Source: Peredibacter sp045999315 (GTDB lineage Bacteria; Bdellovibrionota; Bacteriovoracia; Bacteriovoracales; Bacteriovoracaceae). Taken from it: a stretch of DNA of 64,000 bases. Below, piece after piece: positions 18,343 through 26,334 of the stretch (the stretch's first letter is position 1; every line of letters starts with the position of its first letter). Made by a program: the position numbers and the translations under genes. The notes under the pieces were generated by a model that saw only the letters and a list, made by a program, of their open reading frames with translations, was not told the origin of the DNA and ran no database searches. The DNA lies in the NCBI RefSeq assembly GCF_045999315.1, contig NZ_CP174607.1, forward strand, positions 3,410,001 to 3,474,000. Direction: 5' to 3'.

Positions 18343-18828
18343 ATGAAAATTCAAGCTAAGACTCCCGCTGAAACTGCCATTGAAATGCGCGAAATGGTCA
18401 TGCCCAATCACACCAACAACCACGGAACTGTTTTCGGGGGAACTGTGATGAGTTGGATTGATATTGCCGCGGCCATGGTTGCCGCTCGTCACTGTGGACG
18501 TCCGGTTGTAACGGCCCATATTGATGATATTGATTTTCTCGCTCCGATTAAAATGGGCTACCACGTTTTGATTCAGGCCTCGCTGAATTATGTTGGTAAA
18601 ACTTCAATGATTGTGGGTGTAAAAGTGACGTCGGAAAATCCTTATACGGGTGAATCTCGCACTACTACTCGTGCCTATTTGACGTTTGTGGCCCTGGATG
18701 ATCTTGGTCGCCCGATTGTGGTGCCTGAGCTTAAACCAGAGACAGAAGATGATCACCGTCGTTTTGATAACGCTAAAAAACGCGTTCAAATGAAGAAAGA
18801 CATTCGTAGTTCGCTTAAGAATAAGTAG
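18343..18828 (+). CDS. Acyl-CoA thioesterase, hotdog fold
   Basis: YciA/BACH-type acyl-CoA thioesterase of 161 residues. NHTNNHGTVFGGTVMSWID (residues about 23-41) contains the conserved Asn/His-Gly loop and the catalytic Asp on the hotdog helix. VGKTSMIVGVKV and RTTTRAYLTFVALD are the later strands. It hydrolyses acyl-CoA to free acid and CoA in the cytoplasm; chain-length preference cannot be read. It lies 6 nt downstream of the giant lipoprotein, probably by chance of packing rather than shared function. Confidence 0.9.
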   Translation: MKIQAKTPAETAIEMREMVMPNHTNNHGTVFGGTVMSWIDIAAAMVAARHCGRPVVTAHIDDIDFLAPIKMGYHVLIQASLNYVGKTSMIVGVKVTSENPYTGESRTTTRAYLTFVALDDLGRPIVVPELKPETEDDHRRFDNAKKRVQMKKDIRSSLKNK

Positions 18829-18856
18829 TGATTAGATCTTCAATCGAACATGAAAA

Positions 18857-21800
18857 TCAAAGCTTGATACAATAAAGCAGGGCCTTGTTTCGAGGGCGGG
18901 TCTCAGTCCCGCCAACTGCATTCACAGTGATGGTATGTGAGTGAGCGCCGGCCGCACTGGTATTGAATGTGTGAGCGTGATCACCGGCCCCATTCATAGC
19001 AACGGTATGGGAGTGATTACCATTCCCGTCGGTTCCTTGATTGGTACTTCTAAAACCGTTACCACCTGGAGCATTATCCGTCCCTAAAAGAGCATCAGTA
19101 GACCAGTCGTTAGTTGTAAGAACAGTGCTGTCCCAAGGATAAAGAGCATTAATGGAGTGTCCGTGCCAACCATCAACAGAAGTCCAACCTGAGTGAGCGT
19201 GGTTCCCATTAGTTGATGTCGTACCACTGTGAGCGTGATCTCCTACAGCTGAAGCTGAGGCACCGTGAGTATGAGATCTCGTATCATCGGCCTGGGCACT
19301 TGCGATCGCCCGACCAGTATCTACTCCACGACCATCATCCCAACCTCTCACGAATTCACCGCGAAGATCTGGTAGATTAAAAGTCGTTGATCCGTCACCT
19401 GCTCCCCAGGTTGTTCCAATGGCCGCGAACAAACCAGCATATGTGGTTCTTGAAACTGCTGTCCCATTGGCCTTGATCCAGCCAGATGGACAAGAGGTCA
19501 TGGCATAAGTTGCGACTTGTCCCGCCGGAGTTGATGAGCCCATGGTGACCCATGAAGTTCCATCACAACCTTGGAAGTTTCCTCCCACAAATCTCATGGT
19601 TCCTTGCTTGGATGAATCACAAGTTCCGGCGTCGTTCCCAATTTTTACTCCGCCCTCTACTTCTAGTTTTGCAGCAGGAGCCGTGGTCGCACCAATCGCC
19701 ACATCACCATCATGAGTGATGGTCATACGTTTTCCTTTCTGGGTAAGGTTATCATTGGTGGCCATGACCGTTAGTTGGTTACCAGTGGTTCCGTTAACGT
19801 TCATGATTTGGAAGTTCTTTTTATCTACAGGAGCTGGAGAAGCGGTCGCGTTCATTTCTATCACGGCAGTTGAAGCACCGTTCACCGAGCGCGCACTATC
19901 AATTCTCACATAGGCCTGACTATCGGTTGAATCAGCGACATGAAGTTCTGCGGCCGGAGTGTCCGTTCCGATACCAACATTTCCGTTCGCACTAATGCGC
20001 ATTTTCTCGTCATCGTTGACCGCAAAGAGCATCGGAATATTTTCTACCGTCCAAAGATCCAATGTTCCACCAGCGGAAGGACCGAACCATGTACCAGAAG
20101 TCCCACGCATAAATTCAATTTGCGTATCTCGAGTGGTACTGCCTGCTGAAACTCTCAGTACGGTATTAGTGGCCGAGTTCACATGTAACGTTGTCAGTGG
20201 AGTTGTGGTTCCTACTCCCACATTACCTAAGTTGTAATAGATATCACTGCCAGTTGTGATCCATTGAGTGGCCTTCGAATCAACGTAAGTTTTTGTGGCA
20301 GCATCTGTGGCGGCAGTTGGAGCTCCGAGACCTGTGATTTTTTGGTTACTCATAGCAAGGGGACCACTCATAGTGTCCCCGGTTTTGGCCACGAATCCAG
20401 ATTGGTTACCGGTTAGTTTTCCAATCGCTTGAAGAACTGTGTCGGTAGCAGAAACCACTCCCGGTGTTGAAGAAAGTCCAGTTAAAGGAGCGGCCCTTAC
20501 TCTTGCATCTGTATAATAAAGATTTGTTAGTTCAGGAACAGCGGCTGTGTTAAGCGTCTGCCAAGACTTGTCCCCTCGCCAATATTGGGCGGTGGTTCCT
20601 GCAGTAATAAGATTTTCTTTCCCATCAAAGCTCGTTGAGAGACCATTAATTTTTGACTGAGCAATTCCCGCGCTCGCGGAAATATCAGCATCAACAATGG
20701 AACCGGCCACGATTTGAGCATTACTAATAGTTCCCGTGATATCTCCGCCAACTGCAGTTGTTCCGGTGGCGACAGTGGCCCATGATAAATTTCCAGATCC
20801 GTCAGTAATGAGCGCTTGTCCTGATGAACCGGCAGTTCCCGGTAAACTCATCATAAGATCATTGGCCAGTGAGGCCGGGGCCCGTAACGTAACATATTTT
20901 GTATTATCAGATTTCAATCGAAGGATCGTCTGAATATCTACAGTTCCAGTTCCCGTGATCGACATGTTTTTTGTATTGTTCACATAAAAGTCCATCACTT
21001 GATTTGTAGGAACTCCCGAATGAACAAAATACTTAATGGCCCCAGAAGAGATGGAAGATGTGTCACCAAAATAAACTGAGGCGGTGTTGCTGGTTGAAGT
21101 AAATAAGTTAATGGCGACCGGTCCCACTTCTCTATCAAATGAAGCTACTGCATCTGTGGTCGGAGTATTCGGTGTCCCACCATCTGGTTTCACAATAACT
21201 TTTCCCGTCACATGAAGTTTTTGAACCGGGTTAGTGGCGCCAATTCCCACGTTACCACTATTACTGTTATAGATGTTCGTTCCTGATGTGGCCCATGAAG
21301 TTGATCCACTCACAACAGTGTCCACATAGTTTTTTGTGGCAGCATCAGTCAGCGCCGAAGGTGCCCCGAGGTTGGTGATCCTATTTGTTCCCATGTCGAT
21401 ATTGCCACTCATCGTCCCACCAATGAGTGGAAGTTTTGAATTATCAACTGAGACGTCAGGGACACAAGCAAAGGTAACAGTTGGCCCGGCAGTGAGAGTT
21501 AATTTATCAGTACCGAGGCATGAATTTAGATCACCTGAGAGGGCCTGATTCCAATACAGTCCCGGTGTCAATGAGGCCAAAGCATTTAGGCCCAGATTTG
21601 TTCTAGCATCGGCCGCATTGTTCGCACCCGTACCACCTTGAGTGATTCCAAGAAATGCCAATTCACTCATCACTCCCGTACCATCATTGGCAATGACATA
21701 GTTAGGAGTGCCGTTAGCTAATTTAGAACGAGAGATACTTCCCGCAAGATGAGAATCAGTCACTCCTCCATTGGCGATGGCAATGGTGCCTGATTTTATG

Positions 21801-22318
21801 ATTGTTCCACCTGAGAGCCCTGAACCAGCGGTGATATCTGTGACTGTACCACCTGTAGCACCGATAATAGGTTTGGGCTCCCATTTCGATCCGGTCCAAG
21901 TGAGAACTTCATTATTGCTTGCATTTAATTTTGAAAGACCATGGGCCACCTGTGCAGAAGGAACTGAATGAAGCTCCTGAAAAGAATAGACCTTTCCTGC
22001 ATCTACATTTGTCACCCGAATGGCCGGAGTATTTGGTGAAGTAATAGAGGCCAAAACTTGGGAAAGCGTTGGAGTTCCACAATCTAATTCAAGCTTCACA
22101 TGGAACACACCGTTCGTGAGATTAACGGGATCAATTTCTTGAGTGCAAAGAATAGTGTTCGTATCGCCGGTGCTCGCGAGATCAAATTTTAACTTCACTG
22201 GCCCTGCCACCGGTGATCCATTGGCGTTCACAAGTCTTCCGGAATAACTTAACGATTCAGCTTGGGCGGCCGAAATTAAACTGATGACTGTTAGGAGTCC
22301 TAATACAGAAAACTTCAT
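18857..22318 (-). CDS. Exported mosaic fibre with phage tail-collar/needle tip
   Basis: An 1153-residue fibre protein exported by a Sec signal (cleavage after AQA, near residue 20). An N-terminal module (LSYSGRLVNANGSPVAGPV) is shared with the next gene. The long shaft is built from phage tail-fibre repeats: GGTMSGNIDMGTNRITNLG followed by DAATKNYVD, GTTAQYWRGDKSWQTL, and three GNVGIGxxxP-LHV modules. Residues 931-1153 are a tail-collar domain (CPSGWIKANG, FNLPDLRGEFVRGWD) ending in RPRNKALLYCIKL. This tip carries seven HxH motifs in 12-residue steps, as in the T4 gp37 needle. It resembles the mosaic adhesive trimer fibres described in Bdellovibrio. Trimer formation and a host-recognition role are inferred. 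A strong RBS (AGGAACAGGGGA) precedes the ATG. Confidence 0.85.
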   Translation of the reverse strand: MKFSVLGLLTVISLISAAQAESLSYSGRLVNANGSPVAGPVKLKFDLASTGDTNTILCTQEIDPVNLTNGVFHVKLELDCGTPTLSQVLASITSPNTPAIRVTNVDAGKVYSFQELHSVPSAQVAHGLSKLNASNNEVLTWTGSKWEPKPIIGATGGTVTDITAGSGLSGGTIIKSGTIAIANGGVTDSHLAGSISRSKLANGTPNYVIANDGTGVMSELAFLGITQGGTGANNAADARTNLGLNALASLTPGLYWNQALSGDLNSCLGTDKLTLTAGPTVTFACVPDVSVDNSKLPLIGGTMSGNIDMGTNRITNLGAPSALTDAATKNYVDTVVSGSTSWATSGTNIYNSNSGNVGIGATNPVQKLHVTGKVIVKPDGGTPNTPTTDAVASFDREVGPVAINLFTSTSNTASVYFGDTSSISSGAIKYFVHSGVPTNQVMDFYVNNTKNMSITGTGTVDIQTILRLKSDNTKYVTLRAPASLANDLMMSLPGTAGSSGQALITDGSGNLSWATVATGTTAVGGDITGTISNAQIVAGSIVDADISASAGIAQSKINGLSTSFDGKENLITAGTTAQYWRGDKSWQTLNTAAVPELTNLYYTDARVRAAPLTGLSSTPGVVSATDTVLQAIGKLTGNQSGFVAKTGDTMSGPLAMSNQKITGLGAPTAATDAATKTYVDSKATQWITTGSDIYYNLGNVGVGTTTPLTTLHVNSATNTVLRVSAGSTTRDTQIEFMRGTSGTWFGPSAGGTLDLWTVENIPMLFAVNDDEKMRISANGNVGIGTDTPAAELHVADSTDSQAYVRIDSARSVNGASTAVIEMNATASPAPVDKKNFQIMNVNGTTGNQLTVMATNDNLTQKGKRMTITHDGDVAIGATTAPAAKLEVEGGVKIGNDAGTCDSSKQGTMRFVGGNFQGCDGTSWVTMGSSTPAGQVATYAMTSCPSGWIKANGTAVSRTTYAGLFAAIGTTWGAGDGSTTFNLPDLRGEFVRGWDDGRGVDTGRAIASAQADDTRSHTHGASASAVGDHAHSGTTSTNGNHAHSGWTSVDGWHGHSINALYPWDSTVLTTNDWSTDALLGTDNAPGGNGFRSTNQGTDGNGNHSHTVAMNGAGDHAHTFNTSAAGAHSHTITVNAVGGTETRPRNKALLYCIKL

Positions 22319-22443
22319 TCCCCTGTTCCTTATATGAAGTTACAGAGACTTATCGACACTGCTTCAGAGGAAATTAAAGCGATCTTTACAAATTAAGGTG
22401 CTCCAAAGGATGGCTGGAAAATCAAGAATTTAGAAAAGGAAGA

Positions 22444-24276
22444 TTATTCCAGTCGGTAAAATTTGATGGTACTGCCAGCGTTATTGAAGCTGACATTGGC
22501 ATTAGCATGGTTAGGTCCAGTCATAAAACTCAAGGCCGCAGACCCACCACTTACCATACGGACTGATCTGTAACGAGTTATTGATCCATTTGCCACATTC
22601 ACAACAGGGGCCATGTTAGTTGCAAAACCACCTGCAAGACCAAAACCTAATTGCACGTTACCTGCCCCAGTAGCTGTGATGGTTATATCAACTTCAATCA
22701 AATACTTTCCTGTTGCCGGAGGAGTAAAGGTAACGTCTCCGGAAATTAAACTTTTAATGGCCACAGGACCTGCCATTTCACCTGTTAAAACACTTGATGC
22801 AGTATTTGGAGTTGCAGGAGGTGGATAGGCATAACCATTTAAACTCAAAATCACGACCCCAGTCATCGCAGCAGCAGTAGTTTGGGTTGTTCCATCTGGA
22901 AATCTAAATCCTCCAGCACTGGATTCAATTGTACCTAGAACTGACAGTTTATAACCCGGAACAGAGGTTCCAATTCCTACGTTTCCTGAAACTCCACTAT
23001 AGATGTTGCTTCCACTGGTGACCCATTTTCCATCTACATAAACTTTAGTGGCAGCATCGGTAGAAGATGTTGGTGTCCCAAGATTTGTAATCTTGTTATT
23101 TCCCATATCAATGGCACCCGTCATGGTGCCGCCAGACTTCAAAAGATAGTTGGCGAGATTTCCGACTAACTTCCCTATCGCCGCCAACATGGAGTCAGAG
23201 TCAGTAACCGTGCCTGGAGTCGTGCTTAATCCCGTGAGAGTGGTACTTCTCACTGCTGCATCTAATGGCTGCAAAGAATGGTCTCCACGAAAATACTGAG
23301 CGGAGGTTCCCAGAGGAATTACGTTCTGCTTATTCGCGAGATCATTGGTTAAATTTGCAATTTTTGATTGAGCAATTGCAGCTCCTGGGGACACATCAGC
23401 ATCAACAATTGAACCATCCGCAACAGCATCTTCACATGACCAAGTCATGGGCCCTAAATTCATGTGAAGTTTTTGAGTTGATAAACAGTTAGGAACATCT
23501 CCTGAAAGAACTGTTCCTGCTCCCACTCCAATATTGGCGGTCGCACTCGAACCTAGCCCCAGATTTGTTCGAGCACCGCTCGCAGTGTTTGCACCAGTAC
23601 CCCCATTCACTAAAGTAAGTTGCCCCACTTCAGTCATAGCACCAGAACTATCATTAACTATAACGTAATTAGGTGTTCCATTAGCGAGTTTTGCTCTCGC
23701 AATTCCACTCGCAAGATGTGAATCAGTGACTCCACCACTCGCAATAGAAATAGTTCCCGAATTTGAAATAGGCCCACCAGACAAACCAGAACCCGTAAAA
23801 ATTTCGGTGACTCCACCCGTAGCAATCGGTTTAGGTTCCCACTTTACTCCGGTCCAGGTTAGCACTTCATTGGGATTGGCATTTAATTTTGAAAGACCAT
23901 GAGCAAGTTTTGCAGACGGCACTGAGTGAATGGATTGAAAGGAATAAACTTTACTTCCATTCGTGACTCGAATTGCAAGTGAATCCCCCGAGGGAATTTC
24001 TGCCATCACTTCATCAAAAGTTTTTCCTGACATGGAACAATTAAAATTAAGTGAAACATGAAACACACCATTAGTGAGGTTCACTCCAGAAACTGTGTCC
24101 TTGCATTTAATTAAATTTGTCGAATTTGAGTAGGCCAATTCAAAAAGAAGTGAAACTGAACCTGCAACAGGAGAACCATCCGCATTCACTAATCGGCCAG
24201 AATAACTTAGAGTCTCCGCATATGCAGAAAATGACAAACAGCCTGCGAAGACAATCATCAATTTCTTGAAACCCAT
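22444..24276 (-). CDS. Exported mosaic fibre, paralogue with jelly-roll-like tip
   Basis: A 610-residue paralogue of the fibre just downstream. The signal peptide ends AYA and is followed by the same head module (ETLSYSGRLVNADGSPVAGSV) and shaft repeats (VTDSHLA, NGGTGANTASGARTNLGLG, GTSAQYFRGDHSLQPL, GGTMTGAIDMGNNKITNLG, GNVGIGTSVP). It is about half as long. The last 135 or so residues after DGTTQTTAA are a different beta-rich domain (GPVAIKSLISGDVTF, GKYLIEVDITIT, STIKFYRLE) that looks like a C1q/TNF-type jelly roll. That fold call is tentative. It is the upstream gene of the pair (167-nt gap from its stop to the next ATG, counted on the minus strand). The pair reads as duplication followed by tip exchange. 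Confidence 0.82.
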   Translation of the reverse strand: MGFKKLMIVFAGCLSFSAYAETLSYSGRLVNADGSPVAGSVSLLFELAYSNSTNLIKCKDTVSGVNLTNGVFHVSLNFNCSMSGKTFDEVMAEIPSGDSLAIRVTNGSKVYSFQSIHSVPSAKLAHGLSKLNANPNEVLTWTGVKWEPKPIATGGVTEIFTGSGLSGGPISNSGTISIASGGVTDSHLASGIARAKLANGTPNYVIVNDSSGAMTEVGQLTLVNGGTGANTASGARTNLGLGSSATANIGVGAGTVLSGDVPNCLSTQKLHMNLGPMTWSCEDAVADGSIVDADVSPGAAIAQSKIANLTNDLANKQNVIPLGTSAQYFRGDHSLQPLDAAVRSTTLTGLSTTPGTVTDSDSMLAAIGKLVGNLANYLLKSGGTMTGAIDMGNNKITNLGTPTSSTDAATKVYVDGKWVTSGSNIYSGVSGNVGIGTSVPGYKLSVLGTIESSAGGFRFPDGTTQTTAAAMTGVVILSLNGYAYPPPATPNTASSVLTGEMAGPVAIKSLISGDVTFTPPATGKYLIEVDITITATGAGNVQLGFGLAGGFATNMAPVVNVANGSITRYRSVRMVSGGSAALSFMTGPNHANANVSFNNAGSTIKFYRLE

Positions 24277-24372
24277 GCCCTATTTTCGGTCCGTTTTGAG
24301 CAGTGGATGATGACTGACCCCAAGAATCAACATTAAATAAAGAATATTTTGTTAAATATTTGGAAGCTGGAA

Positions 24373-24448
24373 ATAAAAAAAGCCTCCATTCGGAGGCTTT
24401 GTGTGTGTGTGCAGGAAATTAAAGCTCTTTATAAAATAAGGAGTTAAT
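24373..24448 (-). ncRNA. Candidate small RNA upstream of fibre genes
   Basis: On the minus strand a TTGACG box and a TTTAAT box (24455-24460) with an 18-nt spacer make a plausible sigma70 promoter. About 75 nt downstream there is an ideal intrinsic terminator. The predicted transcript has no usable open frame, contains a CACACACACA single-stranded run, and ends in a stem that includes CCTCC and GGAGG followed by seven Us. It may equally be a leader with an attenuator for the fibre gene about 100 nt further on. Confidence 0.35.
24380..24399 (-). terminator. Intrinsic terminator
   Basis: AAGCCTCC, loop ATTC, GGAGGCTT. Reading on the minus strand the stem is followed by a run of seven Ts. It would end a transcript coming from the region 24400-24460 before the fibre gene. 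Confidence 0.8.
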
Positions 24449-24572
24449 AAATCTATTAAACCTGTCAAATCAACAACCCGTCAAACACAAATTACTATAT
24501 CTAGTATTTTTCTTTGTCAGCGATTTGACACAATAACTAATTTCGCGAACTTTACTTTGTGCAAAATAAAAA

Positions 24573-24591
24573 GGCCCTCTATGAGAGGGCC
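24573..24591 (-). terminator. Intrinsic terminator of small basic gene
   Basis: GGCCCTCT, loop ATG, AGAGGGCC: an 8-bp GC-rich stem followed on the minus strand by TTTTTATTTT. It lies 30 nt after the stop of the 38-residue gene. Confidence 0.85.
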
Positions 24592-24620
24592 CTTTTATTG
24601 AAAACTAAGAATGGAAATTC

Positions 24621-24737
24621 TTATTTCTTGTGGTTCTTAAGAAGCTTCTTCTTACGAGCAAGACGCTTAAGCTTTAGTCCGCTCTTCTTATTCTTAGACG
24701 CTTTCTTCGCTGGGCGCGACTTTTTTAACTTTTTCAT
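24621..24737 (-). CDS. 38-residue very basic protein, unknown function
   Basis: A short gene with strong support from its signals: GGAGG placed 5 nt before the ATG, a clean 39-codon frame and a perfect terminator after the stop. About half of the residues are Lys or Arg (MKKLKKSRPAKKASKNKK, then a second cluster RLARKKKLLKNHKK), with no acidic residue at all. Such composition points to an RNA- or DNA-binding peptide, for example a ribosome-associated or nucleoid protein. I cannot match it to a known family. A TATTAT-type -10 box lies in the intergenic region shared with the divergent gene at 24809. Confidence 0.7.
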   Translation of the reverse strand: MKKLKKSRPAKKASKNKKSGLKLKRLARKKKLLKNHKK

Positions 24738-24808
24738 GAAATCCTCCTAAATTAACAATTCGGTTGAGCTTATAATAAAAAAGTTCAATTGAAAACGGTG
24801 AGTCACAC

Positions 24809-25618
24809 ATGCATGTATCTTATTTACTGTTTTTTCTATCACTTTCTGTGTTTGCGCAAGCTCCGCGACAGATTCAGGTGATCCCTAACCCCAAAAGTGT
24901 CGAGGATTTCGATCATCAGTTTAAGGGCTGCTTGGAAAATTCGGAATGTGACCAGGTCATGGGGTTACAGCTTACTCGCTGGAAAGAACTCATTGAAAAA
25001 GTCCAAGAAGATAAGGTCGAAACGACCAAAAAGCCTCAATTCGTGGAACTCTTTCGCGCGAAATACGGCATTCCGGTAGAGTTTTATACCTATCAAAAAT
25101 CTCAGCAAGGTTTTAAACCTCTGCTTTTTAACTCTCCTTGCAAGGACCACAACCCTAAGGATCCAAATCAAAAAGTCCTTCGTGGCATCGCTTTTGTAAA
25201 GTCACTCAGTAAAGAGAAGGCGGTGGTTTGGAGAGATCAAACTCAAATTGAAGTTCCAACGGAAGAACTTTTGATCCCTCAGCCAGTGATTGTATATTAT
25301 CCGGAAGGGGCCAAGACCTATTATCTCCCTCTGACTGATCAACCACTCTTTCTAAAGAACAAAGAAATGTATGTTCTCAAAGAAGAAGATGGCTTCTTCT
25401 ATCCACTAAAAGTTTCAGAGAATGGTGACTGGAAAGTGGAGGGCCTCGATATGTCCAAGCTTACGGAATGGGAAGACAAAAAAGAAAACGTCACTTGTCC
25501 CAAGGACACAAAAAAACTCGCCCCGAAAATTTTCGGGGTCGAGTATTGTAAATCTGTGTGGGATGAAGATTCAAAGAAGACCGTGGTGGTGAAGATGCAC
25601 CAGGGTTGTGTTATTTAA
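24809..25618 (+). CDS. Exported protein, unknown function
   Basis: A 269-residue protein with a Sec signal peptide (YLLFFLSLSVFAQA, cleavage near residue 18). The mature part is soluble-looking, contains about six Cys (CLENSECDQ, CKDH, CPKD, CKSV, CVI) and has no motif I recognise. GGTGAG precedes the ATG. The last 8 nt overlap a lipoprotein gene on the other strand, and near the 3' end the coding sequence also contains that operon's terminator (25508-25543). A TATAAT box lies about 32 nt upstream. Confidence 0.72.
   Translation: MHVSYLLFFLSLSVFAQAPRQIQVIPNPKSVEDFDHQFKGCLENSECDQVMGLQLTRWKELIEKVQEDKVETTKKPQFVELFRAKYGIPVEFYTYQKSQQGFKPLLFNSPCKDHNPKDPNQKVLRGIAFVKSLSKEKAVVWRDQTQIEVPTEELLIPQPVIVYYPEGAKTYYLPLTDQPLFLKNKEMYVLKEEDGFFYPLKVSENGDWKVEGLDMSKLTEWEDKKENVTCPKDTKKLAPKIFGVEYCKSVWDEDSKKTVVVKMHQGCVI
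25508..25543 (-). terminator. Terminator for minus-strand lipoprotein genes, inside the opposing gene
   Basis: CCCCGAAAATTTTCGGGG (25520-25537) is a perfect 18-nt palindrome. It is extended by ACTCG/CGAGT arms and, on the minus strand, followed by six Ts (25514-25509). It lies about 70-100 nt beyond the stop of the lipoprotein gene at 25611, within codons of the convergent gene. Confidence 0.8.
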
Positions 25619-26264
25619 GAATCGCTCTTCTTTCGATTGATTCGCCGTTATTACAATTAGCAGATGAAACAACTTTACGATCCGTAAAGAAACCACGATT
25701 CGTTCCAACAAGTTTTACTTTCATCCACTCTTTAGTGTGAACGATATAGCTGTTGCCGTCATGAGGTGAGCCGCGCTCAACTTGAATACAGAAGGCATCG
25801 TTCTCGTTTTCACAATCTACATTGGCCGGAGTTGTGCTAAACCAAATAGCACCAGATGCACTTTGCATTGGATTAGTGAGGGCCGTTCTGTTTTGACAAA
25901 TCTCTTTCATAAGACCAGAGTTTGCCGTCTCAACGTTACTAAGGCCAAAGGCCTCACCGTTTACTGATTTAAAGATATAAGCAGAACCTGTGTCCTGAAT
26001 GGCCACTCTGACATTTTTTGGAATTCCTGCAGACGTACCACATTCCTTCTGAGAATAAGCAAAAGTGTATTCGGTTGAAGTCAGGATATTCAGCATGCCT
26101 TCCTTATAAAGAAGAGCGCTACAAATAGCATTAATGCGCGAAAGAGTTTGAGGATCGTCTACAGAGATAGGATCAAAGCTTCTTACTTCTTTTCCAATGA
26201 TTTCTTTATCAGTGTCGCTGTTACAGCCGGCCACGATAAAAAGGGCCACAAGGATGAACTTCAT
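25611..26264 (-). CDS. Lipoprotein, tandem paralogue A
   Basis: About 217 residues with a lipoprotein signal MKFILVALFIVAGC (lipobox VAGC). The mature part shares a layout with the neighbour at 26335: SFDPISVDD, NAICSALLYKEGMLN, SQKECGTS, VRVAIQDTGSAY, NVETANSGLMKEICQN, a paired Cys segment and a C-terminal RKVVSSANCNNGESIERRAILK. Conserved cysteines suggest two disulfides. Start chosen at ATG 26264, eight nt after GGAGG; ATG 26267 is nearly as good. The function is unknown. It forms a unit with the genes at 26335 and 27010, and its terminator lies in the opposing gene. Confidence 0.75.
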   Translation of the reverse strand: MKFILVALFIVAGCNSDTDKEIIGKEVRSFDPISVDDPQTLSRINAICSALLYKEGMLNILTSTEYTFAYSQKECGTSAGIPKNVRVAIQDTGSAYIFKSVNGEAFGLSNVETANSGLMKEICQNRTALTNPMQSASGAIWFSTTPANVDCENENDAFCIQVERGSPHDGNSYIVHTKEWMKVKLVGTNRGFFTDRKVVSSANCNNGESIERRAILK

Positions 26265-26279
26265 CATAATTGCCTCCAT

Positions 26280-26304
26280 ACAATTTAAAATGTATTTAAA
26301 TTGT
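26280..26304. promoter_or_regulatory. Perfect inverted repeat before lipoprotein A
   Basis: ACAATTTAAA, spacer ATGTA, TTTAAATTGT: 10-bp arms with a 5-nt centre, lying 3-27 nt upstream of the Shine-Dalgarno. It may be an operator, or a weak AT-rich mRNA hairpin just before the ribosome-binding site. Confidence 0.45.
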
Positions 26305-26334
26305 CCCTTTTTTTAAAAAGGGTCGGCAACTAGA

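Larger units (their letters stand above)
24277..24620. other. Long non-coding stretch with two terminators and a (TG)6 tract
   Basis: No convincing gene lies between the fibre start and the small basic gene. The stretch holds two minus-strand terminator hairpins (24380-24399 and 24573-24591), a TG dinucleotide run at 24400-24411, several TTGACA-like boxes on the minus strand (for example the complements of gtcaaa at about 24464 and 24480) and AT-rich DNA just before the fibre ATG that could hold its promoter. Confidence 0.6.

Noticed and set aside
18857..24276. Fibre genes as a prophage remnant
   Set aside because: Both proteins start with clear Sec signal peptides and no other phage structural, lysis or integrase gene is nearby.
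24559..24750. A 63-codon plus-strand frame rich in Phe and Leu
   Set aside because: It is the antisense of the polybasic minus-strand gene and of its terminator; Lys codons read backwards give Phe/Leu.
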